A stretch of DNA of 64,000 nt from Camelimonas lactis (GCF_004342915.1 NZ_SLWL01000009.1:62001-126000); one strand, 5' to 3'. Shown: positions 34,619 through 44,290, counted from the first letter of the stretch. Notes: generated by a model not told the origin, from the sequence alone. Program-made: numbers and translations.

Positions 34619-35773
34619 TCACGCCTCTTCTTCCGATTGGTCACGAAACAGCGCGTATTGGGCGGCGCCGGGGGCCGGCTCCGCAAGCCCCAGATGCCGG
34701 AAAGCATGCGGCGTCAACAGGCGACCACGCGGGGTGCGCTGCACGAAGCCCTGCTGGATCAGATAAGGCTCGATGATTTCCTCAATGGCGTCGCGCGGCT
34801 CCGACAGGGCGGCGGCGATGGTCTCGACGCCCACCGGTCCGCCGCCGAATGACAGGGCGATCATCCGCAGATACTTGCGATCCATCAGGTCCAGGCCGAT
34901 GGAGTCGACGTCGAGCAGGCTGAGCGCCCGGTCGGCGATTTCGCGCGTCACCTGGTCCGCGCCGCCCACCACGGCGAAATCCCGCACCCGCCGCAGCAAG
35001 CGCCCGGCGATGCGCGGCGTGCCCCGGGCGCGGCGGGCGATCTCGTTGGCGCCGTCGTCGCTCATGCCGACGCCGATCACCCGGGCGCCGCGCTTCACGA
35101 TCAGCTCCAGCTCCGCCACCGTGTAGAACTGCAACCGGATCGGAATGCCGAAGCGGTCGCGCAGCGGCGTGGTCAGCAGGCCCTGCCGCGTCGTGGCGCC
35201 GACCAGGGTGAACTTTGGCAGGTCGATCTTCACCGAGCGCGCCGACGGCCCCTCGCCAATGATCAGGTCGAGCTGGTAGTCCTCCATCGCCGGATAGAGA
35301 ATTTCCTCCACCGCCGGGTTGAGCCGGTGGATCTCGTCGATGAACAGCACGTCGCGCTCTTCGAGATTGGTCAGCTGCGCCGCCAGATCACCGGCGCGGG
35401 CGATCACCGGGCCGGAGGTGGAGCGGAAATTGACCCCCAGCTCGCGGGCGACGATCTGGGCGAGCGTGGTCTTGCCAAGGCCCGGCGGGCCGACGAACAG
35501 CACGTGGTCCAGCGCGTCATTGCGGGCGCGGGCGGCGCGAATGAACACGTCGAGATTGGCCCGGGCCTGGGCCTGGCCGATGAACTCCTCCAGCGCCAGC
35601 GGCCGGATCGAGCCCTCGCCGTCCTCATCGCGCGCCTCGGCCGAGACAAGACGGTCTGGCGCGTCCTGGAGGTCGGCGTCACGCGCGGCGCCTTTACCTG
35701 GCGCGCCCCTGCCCCTGGGAGCCCCTGGCCCGCGTGGCGCGCCCCTGCCGCTCCTGCCGCCCGTTCCACTCAT
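34619..35773 (-). CDS. ruvB: Holliday junction branch migration ATPase RuvB
   Basis: 384 residues; about 30 more than usual because of a Gly/Arg/Pro-rich N-terminal tail (residues 1-30). Walker A GPPGLGKT (95-102), Walker [10 protein letters not shown], sensor [17 protein letters not shown] with the arginine finger RFG, and the winged-helix C-terminal end with [13 protein letters not shown]. Forms the hexameric motor with RuvA on Holliday junctions. It follows ruvA by 117 bp and is itself followed 4 bp later by ybgC. The basic tail may add DNA binding, which is inference. Confidence 0.97.
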   Translation of the reverse strand: MSGTGGRSGRGAPRGPGAPRGRGAPGKGAARDADLQDAPDRLVSAEARDEDGEGSIRPLALEEFIGQAQARANLDVFIRAARARNDALDHVLFVGPPGLGKTTLAQIVARELGVNFRSTSGPVIARAGDLAAQLTNLEERDVLFIDEIHRLNPAVEEILYPAMEDYQLDLIIGEGPSARSVKIDLPKFTLVGATTRQGLLTTPLRDRFGIPIRLQFYTVAELELIVKRGARVIGVGMSDDGANEIARRARGTPRIAGRLLRRVRDFAVVGGADQVTREIADRALSLLDVDSIGLDLMDRKYLRMIALSFGGGPVGVETIAAALSEPRDAIEEIIEPYLIQQGFVQRTPRGRLLTPHAFRHLGLAEPAPGAAQYALFRDQSEEEA

Positions 35774-35890
35774 CGCTTTTCCACTTCACGGCCGCCACCG
35801 GGCCTGCGCATTTCCGGGCGGACCGCCTCCGCTTGCATCCGGAAAATGCGTTGCGTCAAACAGCCCGTCGCCCCTGCTGGATAAAGCCAG

Positions 35891-36514
35891 TCAGGCGCCC
35901 TGCGCCAGTTGCTTCAGGCCAAGGCGGATCAGCGTGCGCGCCTCCGCGTCCTCGCCGGCTTCGCGCATGGCCGCCGCCACGGCGATCGCCGCCTGGGGCT
36001 GGGCATAACCCAGATTGACCAGCGCCGAAACCGCGTCCGCCGCCGCGCCGGGGGCGGCGCCCTCCGCCACATTGCCCGCCAGGCGCGCCGCGCCCATGTC
36101 CACATGGCCAAACACCGGCGCCTTGTCCTTCAGCTCCGCGACGATGCGCGCCGCCAGCTTGGGCCCGACGCCGGGGGCCCGACCCACCGCCGCCCTGTCG
36201 CCCATGGCCACCGCCGTGGTCAGCGCCGCCGGCTCCAGCACCGAGAGCACGCCGAGCGCCACCCGGGCGCCGACGCCCTGCACGTTCTGCAGCAGGCGGA
36301 ACCACTCGCGCTCCTGATCGGAGCGGAAACCATAGAGGCGGATCATGTCCTCGCGCACATGGGTCTCAATGGAGAGGGTCGCCGCCTCTCCGACCCGCGG
36401 CATGGTCTGCAAGGTGCGGGCGGAACAATGCGCCACATAGCCGACGCCCTGCACGTCGAGGATGACGTGATCCTCGCCGAAACTGTCGACGATGCCCTTC
36501 AGCTTGCCGATCAT
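35891..36514 (-). CDS. ruvA: Holliday junction-binding protein RuvA
   Basis: 207 residues from ATG at 36514-36512, overlapping the ruvC stop (ATGA). N-terminal OB fold: [26 protein letters not shown]. Then the acidic pin [19 protein letters not shown]. Helix-hairpin-helix motifs: [17 protein letters not shown] and [21 protein letters not shown]-terminal domain (about 145-207) that touches Ruv[21 protein letters not shown]. The longer open frame upstream lies inside ruvC. Complete, standard length. Confidence 0.96.
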   Translation of the reverse strand: MIGKLKGIVDSFGEDHVILDVQGVGYVAHCSARTLQTMPRVGEAATLSIETHVREDMIRLYGFRSDQEREWFRLLQNVQGVGARVALGVLSVLEPAALTTAVAMGDRAAVGRAPGVGPKLAARIVAELKDKAPVFGHVDMGAARLAGNVAEGAAPGAAADAVSALVNLGYAQPQAAIAVAAAMREAGEDAEARTLIRLGLKQLAQGA

Positions 36515-37041
36515 CGCCCGCTCCCGGCCAGCAGGGCGAAGCGCGCGACGCGCTGCGCCGCGCCCCGGTGCTGTGCGTGGGTGATCGCCACCGCCAGCGC
36601 GTCGGCGGCGTCGGCGGTCTCTGGCGTCGCCTTCGGCAACAGCACCCGCACCATGGCCTCGACCTGCCGCTTCTCGGCGTGGCCAACGCCCACCACCGTT
36701 TTCTTGACCTTGTTGGCCGAATATTCCGACACCGGCGCGCCATACAGCGCCGGCGCCAGCAGGGCGACGCCGCGGGCCTGGCCAAGTTTGAGAGTCGACT
36801 GGGGATCCTTGTTCACGAACGTCTCCTCCACCGCCACCTCGTCCGGCTCCCACGTCGCCAGCACGTCGGCAAGACCATCGTGCAGTTCGCGCAGCCGCAG
36901 GGCCAGTTCCGCGCTGTCGGTGGAGCGCACGCAGCCACAGGCGACGAAGCTCAGCCGCGTGCCGACCGAGGCAATGACGCCCCAGCCGGTGCGGCGCAGG
37001 CCTGGGTCAATGCCCAGTATGCGAATCGGTGTGGACGTCAT
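36511..37041 (-). CDS. ruvC: Crossover junction endodeoxyribonuclease RuvC
   Basis: 176 residues. The first catalytic Asp lies in [14 protein letters not shown] (Asp12); others in [13 protein letters not shown] (Glu) and [15 protein letters not shown] (two Asp), the full RNase H-like set. [22 protein letters not shown] is the conserved DNA-contact region. Resolves Holliday junctions in the RuvABC complex. Stop overlaps the ruvA start by four bases. Preceded by yebC in the same direction, a common order. Confidence 0.97.
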   Translation of the reverse strand: MTSTPIRILGIDPGLRRTGWGVIASVGTRLSFVACGCVRSTDSAELALRLRELHDGLADVLATWEPDEVAVEETFVNKDPQSTLKLGQARGVALLAPALYGAPVSEYSANKVKKTVVGVGHAEKRQVEAMVRVLLPKATPETADAADALAVAITHAQHRGAAQRVARFALLAGSGR

Positions 37042-37086
37042 GCTGTATTTAGACCGAACAAACTATGAACATCCAGTCAACGCCCG

Positions 37087-37118
37087 CAAAAAAGGGCGGT
37101 CCTGAACGGACCGCCCTT
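37087..37118 (-). terminator. Terminator between yebC and ruvC
   Basis: On the - strand, 11-bp arms (AAGGGCGGTCC at 37108-37118, complement at 37092-37102) with a 5-base loop and a following TTTTTT (A-run at 37088-37093 on +). It separates yebC from the ruv genes, so these need their own promoter in the 45 bp before ruvC, or read-through. Confidence 0.9.
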
Positions 37119-37147
37119 CCATGTCGCCGCGATGCCCGGCGAACCGG

Positions 37148-37900
37148 TCAGTCCTCGCCGGAAATCTTCGCCATCAGCGCGTCGGACAGTTCGAAATTGC
37201 CATAAACGTTCTGCACGTCGTCATGGCCGTCGAGGTTGTCAATGAGCCGGAGGATTTTCTCGCCGGCCTCGTCGTCCACCGCGACGGTGTTCTGCGGCCG
37301 CCAGGTCAGCGCCGCCTTGCGGGCGTCGCCGAAGCTCGCCTCCAGCGCCTTCGCCACCTCATGCAGGCTCTCCTGCGAGGTGATGATCTCGTGGCCGTCG
37401 TCGGAGGACGACACGTCGTCGGCGCCGGCCTCGATGGCGGCTTCGAGCACCGCGTCGGCGTCGCCAACCCTGGCGTCGAACTCGATGACGCCAACGCGAT
37501 CGAACATGAACGACACGGCGCCGGTTTCGGCCAGGCTGCCTCCAGCCTTGGTGAAGATCGAGCGCACGTCGGAGGCGGTGCGGTTGCGGTTGTCGGTCAG
37601 CGCCTCGACAATGACGGCGACGCCGCCCGGGGCGTAACCCTCGTAGCGGATCTCTTCATAGTTTTCGGAATCGCCGCCCTGCGCCTTCTTGATGGCGCGC
37701 TCGATATTGTCCTTGGGCATGTTCTCGGCCCGGGCGGCCAGAACCGCGGCGCGCAGGCGCGGGTTCATCGCCGGATCCGGCATGCCGAGCTTGGCGGAAA
37801 CGGTGATTTCACGCGCCAGCTTGGAGAACAGCTTGGAGCGCGCCGCATCCGCCTTGCCCTTGCGGTGCATGATGTTCTTGAACTGCGAATGTCCGGCCAT
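37148..37900 (-). CDS. yebC: YebC/PmpR family transcription/translation factor
   Basis: 250 residues. Conserved start [32 protein letters not shown] with the basic helix, then middle [36 protein letters not shown] with the family's 'Y.pgG.a..ve.ltDN' signature, and the C-terminal domain III ending in [12 protein letters not shown]. Earlier described as DNA-binding regulators; recent work assigns YebC-type proteins to relief of ribosome stalling at proline-rich motifs. Interestingly, TolA in this window holds a long proline-rich segment, but a link is inference. Confidence 0.95.
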   Translation of the reverse strand: MAGHSQFKNIMHRKGKADAARSKLFSKLAREITVSAKLGMPDPAMNPRLRAAVLAARAENMPKDNIERAIKKAQGGDSENYEEIRYEGYAPGGVAVIVEALTDNRNRTASDVRSIFTKAGGSLAETGAVSFMFDRVGVIEFDARVGDADAVLEAAIEAGADDVSSSDDGHEIITSQESLHEVAKALEASFGDARKAALTWRPQNTVAVDDEAGEKILRLIDNLDGHDDVQNVYGNFELSDALMAKISGED

Positions 37901-38516
37901 GTGACCTCGTCATCCCTTCCGGGGCCCGGCGCAGCCGGCGCCCATCTGTCAGCATCATCGCCAGGCGCGGCGGGCGCCGCCAGGCCTGACCAAACGTCCT
38001 CAAAAACAAACGTGGGCGCGGACCGCCGGCCGGCGGTCCGGCCGTTTTCACGCCAGTGCGTTCTCCGGCGACGTGGTCGCCGCCTGCGTCAGGAATGACG
38101 CGTCACGTCAGGGTGTGGAGCGATAATCCGGTCCCTTGACCGGACGCCGCCCCCTGGAGAGCGCCATGTCGCCGCAAACCCGGCGGCGACCCCACGACCA
38201 TGCATTGGCGCTGTCGCCGGAAGCGGCGCGCCTGATGCCGCCCTTATAAGACCAGGCGACGCCTGATGAAAAGCGTCATGCCGCCTCCATCCTGCATCCG
38301 ACGCCGCGACCGGCCGCTTGCGGCGCCGGCAGGCGCCGAGGCGAAACGCGTGAATGTGATCGCCGGAGCATGGAACAACTGGCGGCGCAGGTTCTTTTGT
38401 ATGTCAGCCTGATCGCGCCAGCGCTGGTGGAGGAAGCGCCTCCCCCGGTCCGCGCGGCGTGGGCGCCCGGGACATGCGGGGCGCCGCCATCACAGGAAGA
38501 AGGAGAAGGACGCGTC
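37901..38516. other. Divergent intergenic region, yebC / dps
   Basis: 616 bp with no convincing gene. A 20-bp perfect palindrome (GGACCGCCGG plus its complement) spans 38020-38039 and is followed on the + strand by GGCCGTTTT, terminator-like. Short open frames, for example 38166-38249 (27 codons), show no ribosome site or conserved look. dps promoter elements were not identified. Confidence 0.55.
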
Positions 38517-39134
38517 ATGGCCAGAAACGCAACCACGCGCACCGAAGCAAAGTCCGGCTCCAGGGCAGGAAGCAAAGCCCCGGCCCGAGGCGCCGCCAGG
38601 GCCCAGCCCGCCCTGCCTGATCGTGACGCTGGCTCCAACCGCCTCGATACGCCGTCGGACTTTTCCCCGGAGGCCGTGCTGGCCATCAGCGACGCGCTGA
38701 AGGTGGCGCTGGCCGACACTTTCGCGCTTTACCTGAAAACGAAGAATTTCCACTGGCACATGAGTGGCGCGCATTTCCGCGACTATCACCTGATGCTCGA
38801 CGAGCAGTCGGAGCAGATTTACGCCAGCACCGACGAACTGGCCGAGCGCGCCCGCAAGATCGGCGGAACCACCCTGCGCTCCATCGGCCACATCGCCCGC
38901 CTGTCCACCATCAAGGACAACGACGCCGAATATGTCGCTCCTGAAGACATGCTGCGCGAACTGGTCAACGACAACAAGACGCTGACGCGCTCGCTGCGCA
39001 AGGCCCATGCGGTGGCCGACGAGCATGACGACTGCGCCACCACCAGCCTGCTGGAAAACTTCATCGACACCGCCGAACGCCGCACCTGGTTCCTGTTCGA
39101 GGCGGCGCGCGCGCCCGATCGCGACGGACGCTGA
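38517..39134 (+). CDS. dps: DNA-binding ferritin-like protein Dps
   Basis: 205 residues from ATG 38517 (AGAAGGA upstream; the longer open frame has no ribosome site). Residues 1-50 form a basic, Ala/Arg/Ser-rich tail likely to bind DNA. The ferritin-like four-helix domain begins at about 55 with AISDALKVALADTFALYLKT, then KNFHWHMSGAHFRDYHLMLD giving the ferroxidase His and Asp, followed by EQSEQIYASTDELAERARKI. The C-terminus includes TTSLLENFIDTAERRTWFL. Protects DNA and stores iron oxidatively. It is 40 to 50 residues longer than E. coli Dps because of the tail. Confidence 0.95.
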   Translation: MARNATTRTEAKSGSRAGSKAPARGAARAQPALPDRDAGSNRLDTPSDFSPEAVLAISDALKVALADTFALYLKTKNFHWHMSGAHFRDYHLMLDEQSEQIYASTDELAERARKIGGTTLRSIGHIARLSTIKDNDAEYVAPEDMLRELVNDNKTLTRSLRKAHAVADEHDDCATTSLLENFIDTAERRTWFLFEAARAPDRDGR

Positions 39135-39141
39135 AAAGCTT

Positions 39142-39168
39142 CAGGCGAAGCGACGTGCGCTTCGCCTG
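39142..39168. terminator. Hairpin between convergent dps and ymdB-like genes
   Basis: Arms CAGGCGAAGCG (39142-39152) and complement (39158-39168), 5-base loop. The T-run is weak (AGCTTTTC on the - strand). Likely a bidirectional terminator since both genes end here. Confidence 0.6.
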
Positions 39169-39218
39169 CAATCAATACGCCAGCCAGCCGGGCCCTTCTG
39201 GCCCGGTCTGTTCTGGCG

Positions 39219-40043
39219 TCACCGCTCCCAGAACGCCGGAACTGCTTCTTCCAGATGCGGTCCCAGCCGCACCGGGGCGACGCGGATCGCCAGGCCGGTG
39301 CGGTCATCGGTTTCCACGGCAAGGCCGCACAGGGTCGCCTCGCCCTCGGCCGGCTCGAAACGGCTGCCGGGCGTTTTTTGCAGGAAGCGACGCACAGGCT
39401 CTTCCTTCTGCATGCCGATGACGCTGTCATAGTCGCCGCACATGCCGGCGTCCGACAGATAGGCGGTGCCGCCCGCCAGGATGCGATGATCGGCGGTGGG
39501 CGTGTGGGTGTGGGTGCCGACCACCAGGGTGGCGCGACCGTCGACGAAATAGCCAAACGCCTGTTTCTCGCTGGTCGCCTCGGCGTGGAAGTCAATGACG
39601 ATGGCGTCGCAGGCCTCGCCCAGCGGGCAGGACGCCAGCTCCCGCTCCGCTGCCGCGAACGGATCGTCCAGCGCCTCCATGAAAATCCGGCCCATCAAAT
39701 TCATCACCATGACCCGGTGACCGGAGCCGGTCTCGATCATGGTGGCGCCGCGCCCTGGCGTTCCGGGCGGAAAATTGGCCGGGCGCACCATGCGCGGCTG
39801 CCGCTCGGCGAACACCAGCGCCTCACGGTTGTCGAAAGCGTGGTTGCCCAGGGTCACCACGTCGGCGCCCGCGTCGAGCAGCCCGTCACAGATCGCCTCG
39901 GTGATGCCAAAGCCGCCGGCGGAATTTTCGCCGTTGACCACCACGCAGTCCAGCGACCAGCGCGAGCGCAGCCCCGGCAGACGCTCCGCCACCACCTGCC
40001 GGCCCGCCCGGCCGCAGACATCGCCCAAAAACAGCAAACGCAT
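39219..40043 (-). CDS. YmdB-like metallophosphoesterase (TIGR00282 family)
   Basis: 274 residues from ATG at 40043-40041 with GGAGG 4 bases upstream. Metal-binding elements: RLLFLGDVCGRAGR (first Asp), NGENSAGGFGIT, VTLGNHAFDN, IVIDFHAEATSEKQAF and VGTHTHTPTADHRIL, then GGTAYLSDAGMCGDYDSVIG, the complete signature of this family. Related proteins hydrolyse cyclic nucleotides (2',3'-cNMP or 3',5'-cAMP) in vitro. It lies 187 bp after the 5-FCL gene on the same strand. Cytoplasmic. Confidence 0.92.
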   Translation of the reverse strand: MRLLFLGDVCGRAGRQVVAERLPGLRSRWSLDCVVVNGENSAGGFGITEAICDGLLDAGADVVTLGNHAFDNREALVFAERQPRMVRPANFPPGTPGRGATMIETGSGHRVMVMNLMGRIFMEALDDPFAAAERELASCPLGEACDAIVIDFHAEATSEKQAFGYFVDGRATLVVGTHTHTPTADHRILAGGTAYLSDAGMCGDYDSVIGMQKEEPVRRFLQKTPGSRFEPAEGEATLCGLAVETDDRTGLAIRVAPVRLGPHLEEAVPAFWER

Positions 40044-40061
40044 GACGCCTCCACAATCCGG

Positions 40062-40102
40062 TTGCGTCTGGCCTGAAGTCGCGGCGGCGACGCCAGACGC
40101 AA
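40062..40102 (-). repeat. Long-arm inverted repeat upstream of the ymdB-like gene
   Basis: Perfect 11-bp arms TTGCGTCTGGC (40062-40072) and GCCAGACGCAA (40092-40102), 19-base loop. It lies 18 bp before the gene start, just upstream of GGAGG. May end 5-FCL transcription or control the next gene. Confidence 0.5.
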
Positions 40103-40230
40103 AACCGCTGCACCATGGAAGCGCAACATGCTCCCGTGCTTCATTCCATAACACGCGCGCCCCTTCAGGAAAGCCGGCGGCGGCGGCGCCCCGTGGATCG
40201 CGTCACATGGCGGAACCGGCCGGGGCGGGA

Positions 40231-40890
40231 TCAGGCCCGCGACGGCCGGATCAGCTCGCGTTCGGTGACAATGGCGTCCAGCGGCTGGTCGTGCGCCTCG
40301 CTGAAGGCGCTGGCGACCTCCTGGGCGGCAAAGGCCAGGGCGACCGCCTGGACCGGACCGGCGGCGCGCAGCCGCTCCAGCGCCCGGTCGAAATGGCCGG
40401 CGCCATAGCCCAGCCGGCCGCCGCTCCGGTCAAACGCCAGGCAGGGAACCAGCGCCAGCGACGGCGAGCATTCCGGCGCTTCCGCGCCGGGGCCGCGCGT
40501 GCCAAAGCCGGCGTCAACGAGCGGATCGCCCGGGCGCCAGAGCCGGAAAATCAGGGTGGGATGGGCGACAACCGGCAGGCTGGTGGCGAAACCGGCGGCG
40601 GCCAGCGCCTGCAACAGCGGCAGCGGATCGATTTCACTGCGAATCGGCCAGTAGGCGGAAACGACGCCGCCGATATGGAAATCACCCACATGGGTCATGA
40701 AGCGCGCCGCGATGGCCCGCGAGGCCGCGTCGCGTTCAGCCGGGGCGACGGCGTCGCGGATCGCCCGCGCCCGCCCGCGCAGCAGGGCCTTGGGCGTGCT
40801 GTCGGCGGACGTGCTCGCGGCCGACGTGCGCGTGGCCGACGTAAGGGCGGCCTCCTGGGGCGCCGCGGGATTTGCTGACGGCTGGGTCAT
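40231..40890 (-). CDS. 5-formyltetrahydrofolate cyclo-ligase
   Basis: 219 residues. N-terminal 32 residues are low-complexity Ala/Ser/Thr, encoded by imperfect 15-bp tandem repeats. Then LLRGRARAIRDAVAPAERDA, VVSAYWPIRSEIDPLPLLQAL, and the C-terminal phosphate-loop part LALVPCLAFDRSGGRLGYGAGHFDRAL, the key motif of this enzyme. Converts 5-formyl-THF to 5,10-methenyl-THF. It lies downstream of the 6S RNA gene as in many proteobacteria (ssrS-ygfA order). Start codon choice is uncertain since no clear ribosome site is seen. Confidence 0.92.
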   Translation of the reverse strand: MTQPSANPAAPQEAALTSATRTSAASTSADSTPKALLRGRARAIRDAVAPAERDAASRAIAARFMTHVGDFHIGGVVSAYWPIRSEIDPLPLLQALAAAGFATSLPVVAHPTLIFRLWRPGDPLVDAGFGTRGPGAEAPECSPSLALVPCLAFDRSGGRLGYGAGHFDRALERLRAAGPVQAVALAFAAQEVASAFSEAHDQPLDAIVTERELIRPSRA

Positions 40891-40922
40891 GGGCCTGCGG
40901 TCACCGCCGGCTGGAACGGCCG

Positions 40923-40958
40923 CGCGGAAAAGGCGAATTGCGCGGAAAGGGCGAATTG
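40923..40958. repeat. Two tandem 18-bp repeats at the 3' side of the 6S RNA gene
   Basis: CGCGGAAAAGGCGAATTG (40923-40940) is directly followed by the same sequence with one change (40941-40958). It lies between the RNA 3' end and the 5-FCL start. Confidence 0.75.
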
Positions 40959-40961
40959 AAA

Positions 40962-41112
40962 GTGCGGAGCCACAATGGCCGATGGAGTGCGATCCCGGGA
41001 AACCTACAAAGTAGGTGGGCGCCGTATGCCCAGGTCCACGGACCTGGGCAGGTACAGCTCCCTTGGGATCGTTAAGGCCCCGGGGAAATGCTCCTGTCGG
41101 GCCTCACAGCCC
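40962..41112 (-). ncRNA. ssrS: 6S RNA (RNA polymerase regulator)
   Basis: On the - strand, in the canonical place between zapA and the 5-FCL gene. Blocks in order: CCCCGGGGCCTTAACGATCC, AAGGGAGCTGTACCTG, the long hairpin with CCCAGGTCC/GGACCTGGG, then GGCGCCCACCTACTTTGTAG and TTTCCCGGGATCG. CGATCCC and GGGATCG would pair to close the central bubble, and GGCGCCCACCTAC is familiar from alphaproteobacterial 6S RNAs. It would bind sigma70-RNA polymerase by mimicking an open promoter. The exact ends are estimated. Confidence 0.8.
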
Positions 41113-41245
41113 CGCATCAGCAAAATAGGCCGCGCCCGGCGTTTTTTCCAGAGCGCAGCCCCGCCGGCGCCCACAATTCTGCCGGCTGCGACGCCATGGC
41201 CCAGCGTCCAATGGCCTGGGGGGACGCCTGGCGGGGGCGCCGGCC

Positions 41246-41665
41246 TCAATCGCCAGGCGGCGTCACCGCGAAAGCCGGCGTCGCGGCGACGGCGCCGCCG
41301 GAAACCGACATGGGGTTGAGATCCCGCGCCAGGCTTTCGATTCGCTCGCTGACACGGATCAGCGCCGCCGCCGCCTGGCCTTCCGCGTCGGCGATCCGCT
41401 GGTCGCCGCCCGCCAGCGCCGAGCGCACGGCGCGCATTTCCGCATCATGTTCGGAAAGCCGCTTGCGGACCTCCTGCAACTCGTCAAGCACGGTCAGCGC
41501 CGCCATCACATGCAGGCGCAGGTCGCCGATCTGGCCAAACGCCTGCTGCATGTCGCTGACGCGCCGGTCGAATTCCGCGGCGAGCCCGGCGAGATGATCC
41601 TCCTCGCCGTCGGCGCAGGCCATGCGATAGATCTTGCCGGCGATGGAAACATTGAGTTGCGCCAT
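41246..41665 (-). CDS. zapA: Cell division protein ZapA
   Basis: 139 residues. N-terminus MAQLNVSIAGKIYRMACADGEEDHL, followed by LAAEFDRRVSDMQQAFGQI, and ending the conserved core with VMAALTVLDELQEVRKRL, the usual ZapA pattern; a helical region then follows. The C-terminal 30 residues are low-complexity. It bundles FtsZ filaments in the Z-ring. It is 21 bp downstream of the DUF4164 gene on the same strand, and the 6S RNA gene follows 130 bp downstream. Confidence 0.93.
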   Translation of the reverse strand: MAQLNVSIAGKIYRMACADGEEDHLAGLAAEFDRRVSDMQQAFGQIGDLRLHVMAALTVLDELQEVRKRLSEHDAEMRAVRSALAGGDQRIADAEGQAAAALIRVSERIESLARDLNPMSVSGGAVAATPAFAVTPPGD

Positions 41666-41667
41666 GG

Positions 41668-41946
41668 TCAGGCCTCCCCGTGTTCATCGGCGGCCAGCAC
41701 CGCGGTCACCACGCCGATCGCCCGCTCCACCCGCTCCTCCACCTCCGAGGCGGCGGCCTGCAGACGGGCCAGCCGCGCCATGGCCCCGTCCAGATCAACG
41801 GCCAGCCGCGCCCTGTCGTCCTGCATCAGCGACAGTTCGGTCTCAATGTCGATGGTGCGCCGGTCCGCCTCGGCGCGGCGGGCCGCCGCCGCCTCCAGCG
41901 CCGTCAGCGCCGCGTCCAGTCGTTTCAGGGCCTCGTTGAGATTCAT
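41668..41946 (-). CDS. DUF4164 coiled-coil protein
   Basis: 92 residues from ATG at 41946-41944. Almost entirely heptad helices: ALKRLDAALTALEAAAARRAE, ETELSLMQDDRARLAVDL and MARLARLQAAASEVEERVE. Small coiled-coil family seen mainly in Hyphomicrobiales next to zapA. By position and shape it may act with ZapA at the division ring, rather like ZapB, but that is inference. It overlaps nothing; zapA starts 2 bp after its stop. The region in front is the divergent promoter region with tkt. Confidence 0.8.
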   Translation of the reverse strand: MNLNEALKRLDAALTALEAAAARRAEADRRTIDIETELSLMQDDRARLAVDLDGAMARLARLQAAASEVEERVERAIGVVTAVLAADEHGEA

Positions 41947-42165
41947 GGTCTCCGCGCTTTGCTTCGCCTGCCGCCCGTTTATATCCCCTGAGCCGGTGCG
42001 GATGCAAAAGGCATGCGCGCGCCGCGCGCCAAAACCCTCCCGGCCAGGCAAGATTTGGCCAGGCGGGCGGCCCCGCCAGCATTTCGCCATGTCTTTGCGC
42101 CATGAAGCGTCCCAGCGCCATGAGGCGCGAGCGCCTGCGTCGCGGGTGATTGGCCAGCCCTTACA

Positions 42166-42193
42166 TTGACTCGCGTCCAGCAGGTGCTATCTA
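42166..42193 (+). promoter_or_regulatory. Promoter of tkt
   Basis: TTGACT (42166-42171), 16-bp spacer, TATCTA (42188-42193), 72 bp before the tkt start. Good fit to the alphaproteobacterial housekeeping consensus. Confidence 0.7.
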
Positions 42194-42265
42194 GCCCGCG
42201 CGCGTCCTGTACGGTCTCCCGCAGGCGGCGCGTCCAGCCAGATCCAGCCGCAACCGGACGTCCAG

Positions 42266-44257
42266 ATGACCCATTCCGTTGAACACCGCCGCCTCGCAAA
42301 CGCGATCCGCGCGCTTGCCATGGACGCCGTCGACAAGGCGAACTCCGGCCACCCCGGTCTGCCCATGGGCGCCGCCGACATCGCCACGGTGCTGTTCACG
42401 CGCTACCTGAAATTTGATCCGAAAGCCCCGAACTGGTCGGACCGCGACCGGTTCGTGCTGTCCGCTGGCCATGGCTCGATGCTGCTGTACGCGCTGCTGT
42501 ATCTGACCGGATACGACAGCGTCTCGCTCGACGACATCAAGAAATTCCGCCAGCTGCATTCGACGACCCCGGGCCACCCGGAGAACTTCATCACCGCCGG
42601 CGTCGAGACCACGACCGGCCCCCTCGGTCAGGGCATCGCCACCTCCGTCGGCATGGCGCTGGCCGAGCGCATGCTGGCCGCCGAATACGGCGACGACCTC
42701 GTCAGCCACCATACCTATGTGCTGGCCTCGGACGGCGACCTGATGGAGGGCGTCAGCCAGGAGGCGATCGCCCTCGCCGGCCACCTCAGGCTGTCGAAGC
42801 TGATCGTTTTCCACGACGACAACGGCATCTCCATCGATGGTCCGCTGTCGCTGGCCGATTCCGTCGACCAGGTGAAGCGCTTCGAGGCGGCGGGCTGGAA
42901 CGCCATGCGCATCGACGGCCATGACCCGGAGGCGATCGCCGCCGCCATCGACCAGGCGCAGAAGTCCGACCGCCCGACCCTGATCGCCTGCCGCACGGTG
43001 ATCGGTTTTGGCTCGCCGAACCGCGCCGGCACCTCCAAGGCCCACGGCGAGCCGCTGGGCGCAACGGAGCTGGCCGCCGCCAAGGCGCAGCTCGGCTGGG
43101 AATACGGCCCCTTCGAGGTTCCGGACGACATCCTGAACGCCTGGCGCGCCGCCGGCGCCCGCAACAACGCCGTGCACCAGGCCTGGACCGCCCGCTTCGC
43201 CGCCCAGCCGGAGGCGCGCCGCGCCGAGTTCGAGCGTCGCGTCAACCACATCGTCCCGGCCGGCTTCGACACCGCCATCGACGGCCTGAAGCGTAACCTC
43301 ATCGCCAATCCGCAGACCGTCGCCACCCGCAAGGCCAGCGAGATCGCGCTTGACGCCATCACGGTCGCGGTTCCCGAGCTGATCCTCGGCTCGGCCGACC
43401 TGACGCCGTCCAACAACACCAAGACGAAGAACCTGAAGGAAATCAGCCCCGGCGATTTCGCCGGCCGCTATATCCATTATGGCATCCGCGAGCACGGCAT
43501 GGCCGCGGCCATGAACGGCATGGCCCTGCACGGCGGCTTCCGCCCGGCCGGCGCCACCTTCTTCGTCTTCACGGACTACTGCCGTCCGTCGATCCGCATC
43601 GCCGCCCTTTCCGGCATTCCGGCGATTTACGTCATGACCCATGACTCGATCGGCCTCGGCGAGGACGGTCCGACCCACCAGCCGGTGGAGCACCTGGCTT
43701 CCCTGCGCGCCATGCCGAACCTGGCCGTGTTCCGCCCGGCGGATACGGTCGAAACGGCGGAAGCCTGGCAAATCGCCATCAACCGCACCAGCGGCCCGAC
43801 CCTGCTGGCCCTGTCGCGCCAGAACCTGCCGCAGGTGCGTCACGACCACGTGCAGGAGAACCTCTCCGCAGCCGGCGCCTATGAGCTGGCTCCGGCCGAC
43901 GGCGGCAAGGCCGAGGCCACCATCTTCGCCTCCGGATCGGAAGTGGAGCTGGCGCTGGCCGCCCGCGAGCAGCTCAAGGCCCAGGGCGTCGCCGCCCGCG
44001 TCGTGTCCGTGCCCTCGCTCGACGTTTTCCTTGAGCAGCCCGAGGACGTGCGCAAGGCGGTGATCGGCGACGCGCCGGTGCGCGTGGCGGTGGAGGCCGG
44101 CGTGCGCTTCGGCTGGGACGCCGTCATCGGCGAGAACGGCGGCTTCGTCGGCATGTCCAGCTTCGGCGCCAGCGCGCCTTACAAGGAGGTCTACAAAAAC
44201 TTCGGCGTCACCGCTGAAGCCGTCGTGGACGCCGTGTTGAAGCGCCGCAACGCCTGA
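42266..44257 (+). CDS. tkt: Transketolase
   Basis: 663 residues, normal length. Thiamine diphosphate-dependent transfer of two-carbon units between sugar phosphates. N-terminal: [29 protein letters not shown]-like (here [12 protein letters not shown]), [18 protein letters not shown], and the TPP-Mg motif [13 protein letters not shown] then DDNGISIDG. Middle domain: [19 protein letters not shown] with the catalytic Glu. C-terminal: [16 protein letters not shown]. Starts the + strand carbon cluster with its own promoter. Confidence 0.98.
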   Translation: MTHSVEHRRLANAIRALAMDAVDKANSGHPGLPMGAADIATVLFTRYLKFDPKAPNWSDRDRFVLSAGHGSMLLYALLYLTGYDSVSLDDIKKFRQLHSTTPGHPENFITAGVETTTGPLGQGIATSVGMALAERMLAAEYGDDLVSHHTYVLASDGDLMEGVSQEAIALAGHLRLSKLIVFHDDNGISIDGPLSLADSVDQVKRFEAAGWNAMRIDGHDPEAIAAAIDQAQKSDRPTLIACRTVIGFGSPNRAGTSKAHGEPLGATELAAAKAQLGWEYGPFEVPDDILNAWRAAGARNNAVHQAWTARFAAQPEARRAEFERRVNHIVPAGFDTAIDGLKRNLIANPQTVATRKASEIALDAITVAVPELILGSADLTPSNNTKTKNLKEISPGDFAGRYIHYGIREHGMAAAMNGMALHGGFRPAGATFFVFTDYCRPSIRIAALSGIPAIYVMTHDSIGLGEDGPTHQPVEHLASLRAMPNLAVFRPADTVETAEAWQIAINRTSGPTLLALSRQNLPQVRHDHVQENLSAAGAYELAPADGGKAEATIFASGSEVELALAAREQLKAQGVAARVVSVPSLDVFLEQPEDVRKAVIGDAPVRVAVEAGVRFGWDAVIGENGGFVGMSSFGASAPYKEVYKNFGVTAEAVVDAVLKRRNA

Positions 44258-44263
44258 TCTGCC

Positions 44264-44290
44264 CAGTACGGCCGCTTTGCGGCCGTACTG
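44264..44290 (+). terminator. Hairpin after tkt
   Basis: 12-bp perfect arms CAGTACGGCCGC (44264-44275) and complement (44279-44290), 3-base loop, starting 7 bp after the stop. No T-run follows (CTTCCGG), so it may end transcription weakly or protect the mRNA. Confidence 0.55.

Noticed and set aside
38166-38249. 27-codon open frame in the yebC-dps gap
   Set aside because: No ribosome site, basic low-complexity content, and no sign of conservation.
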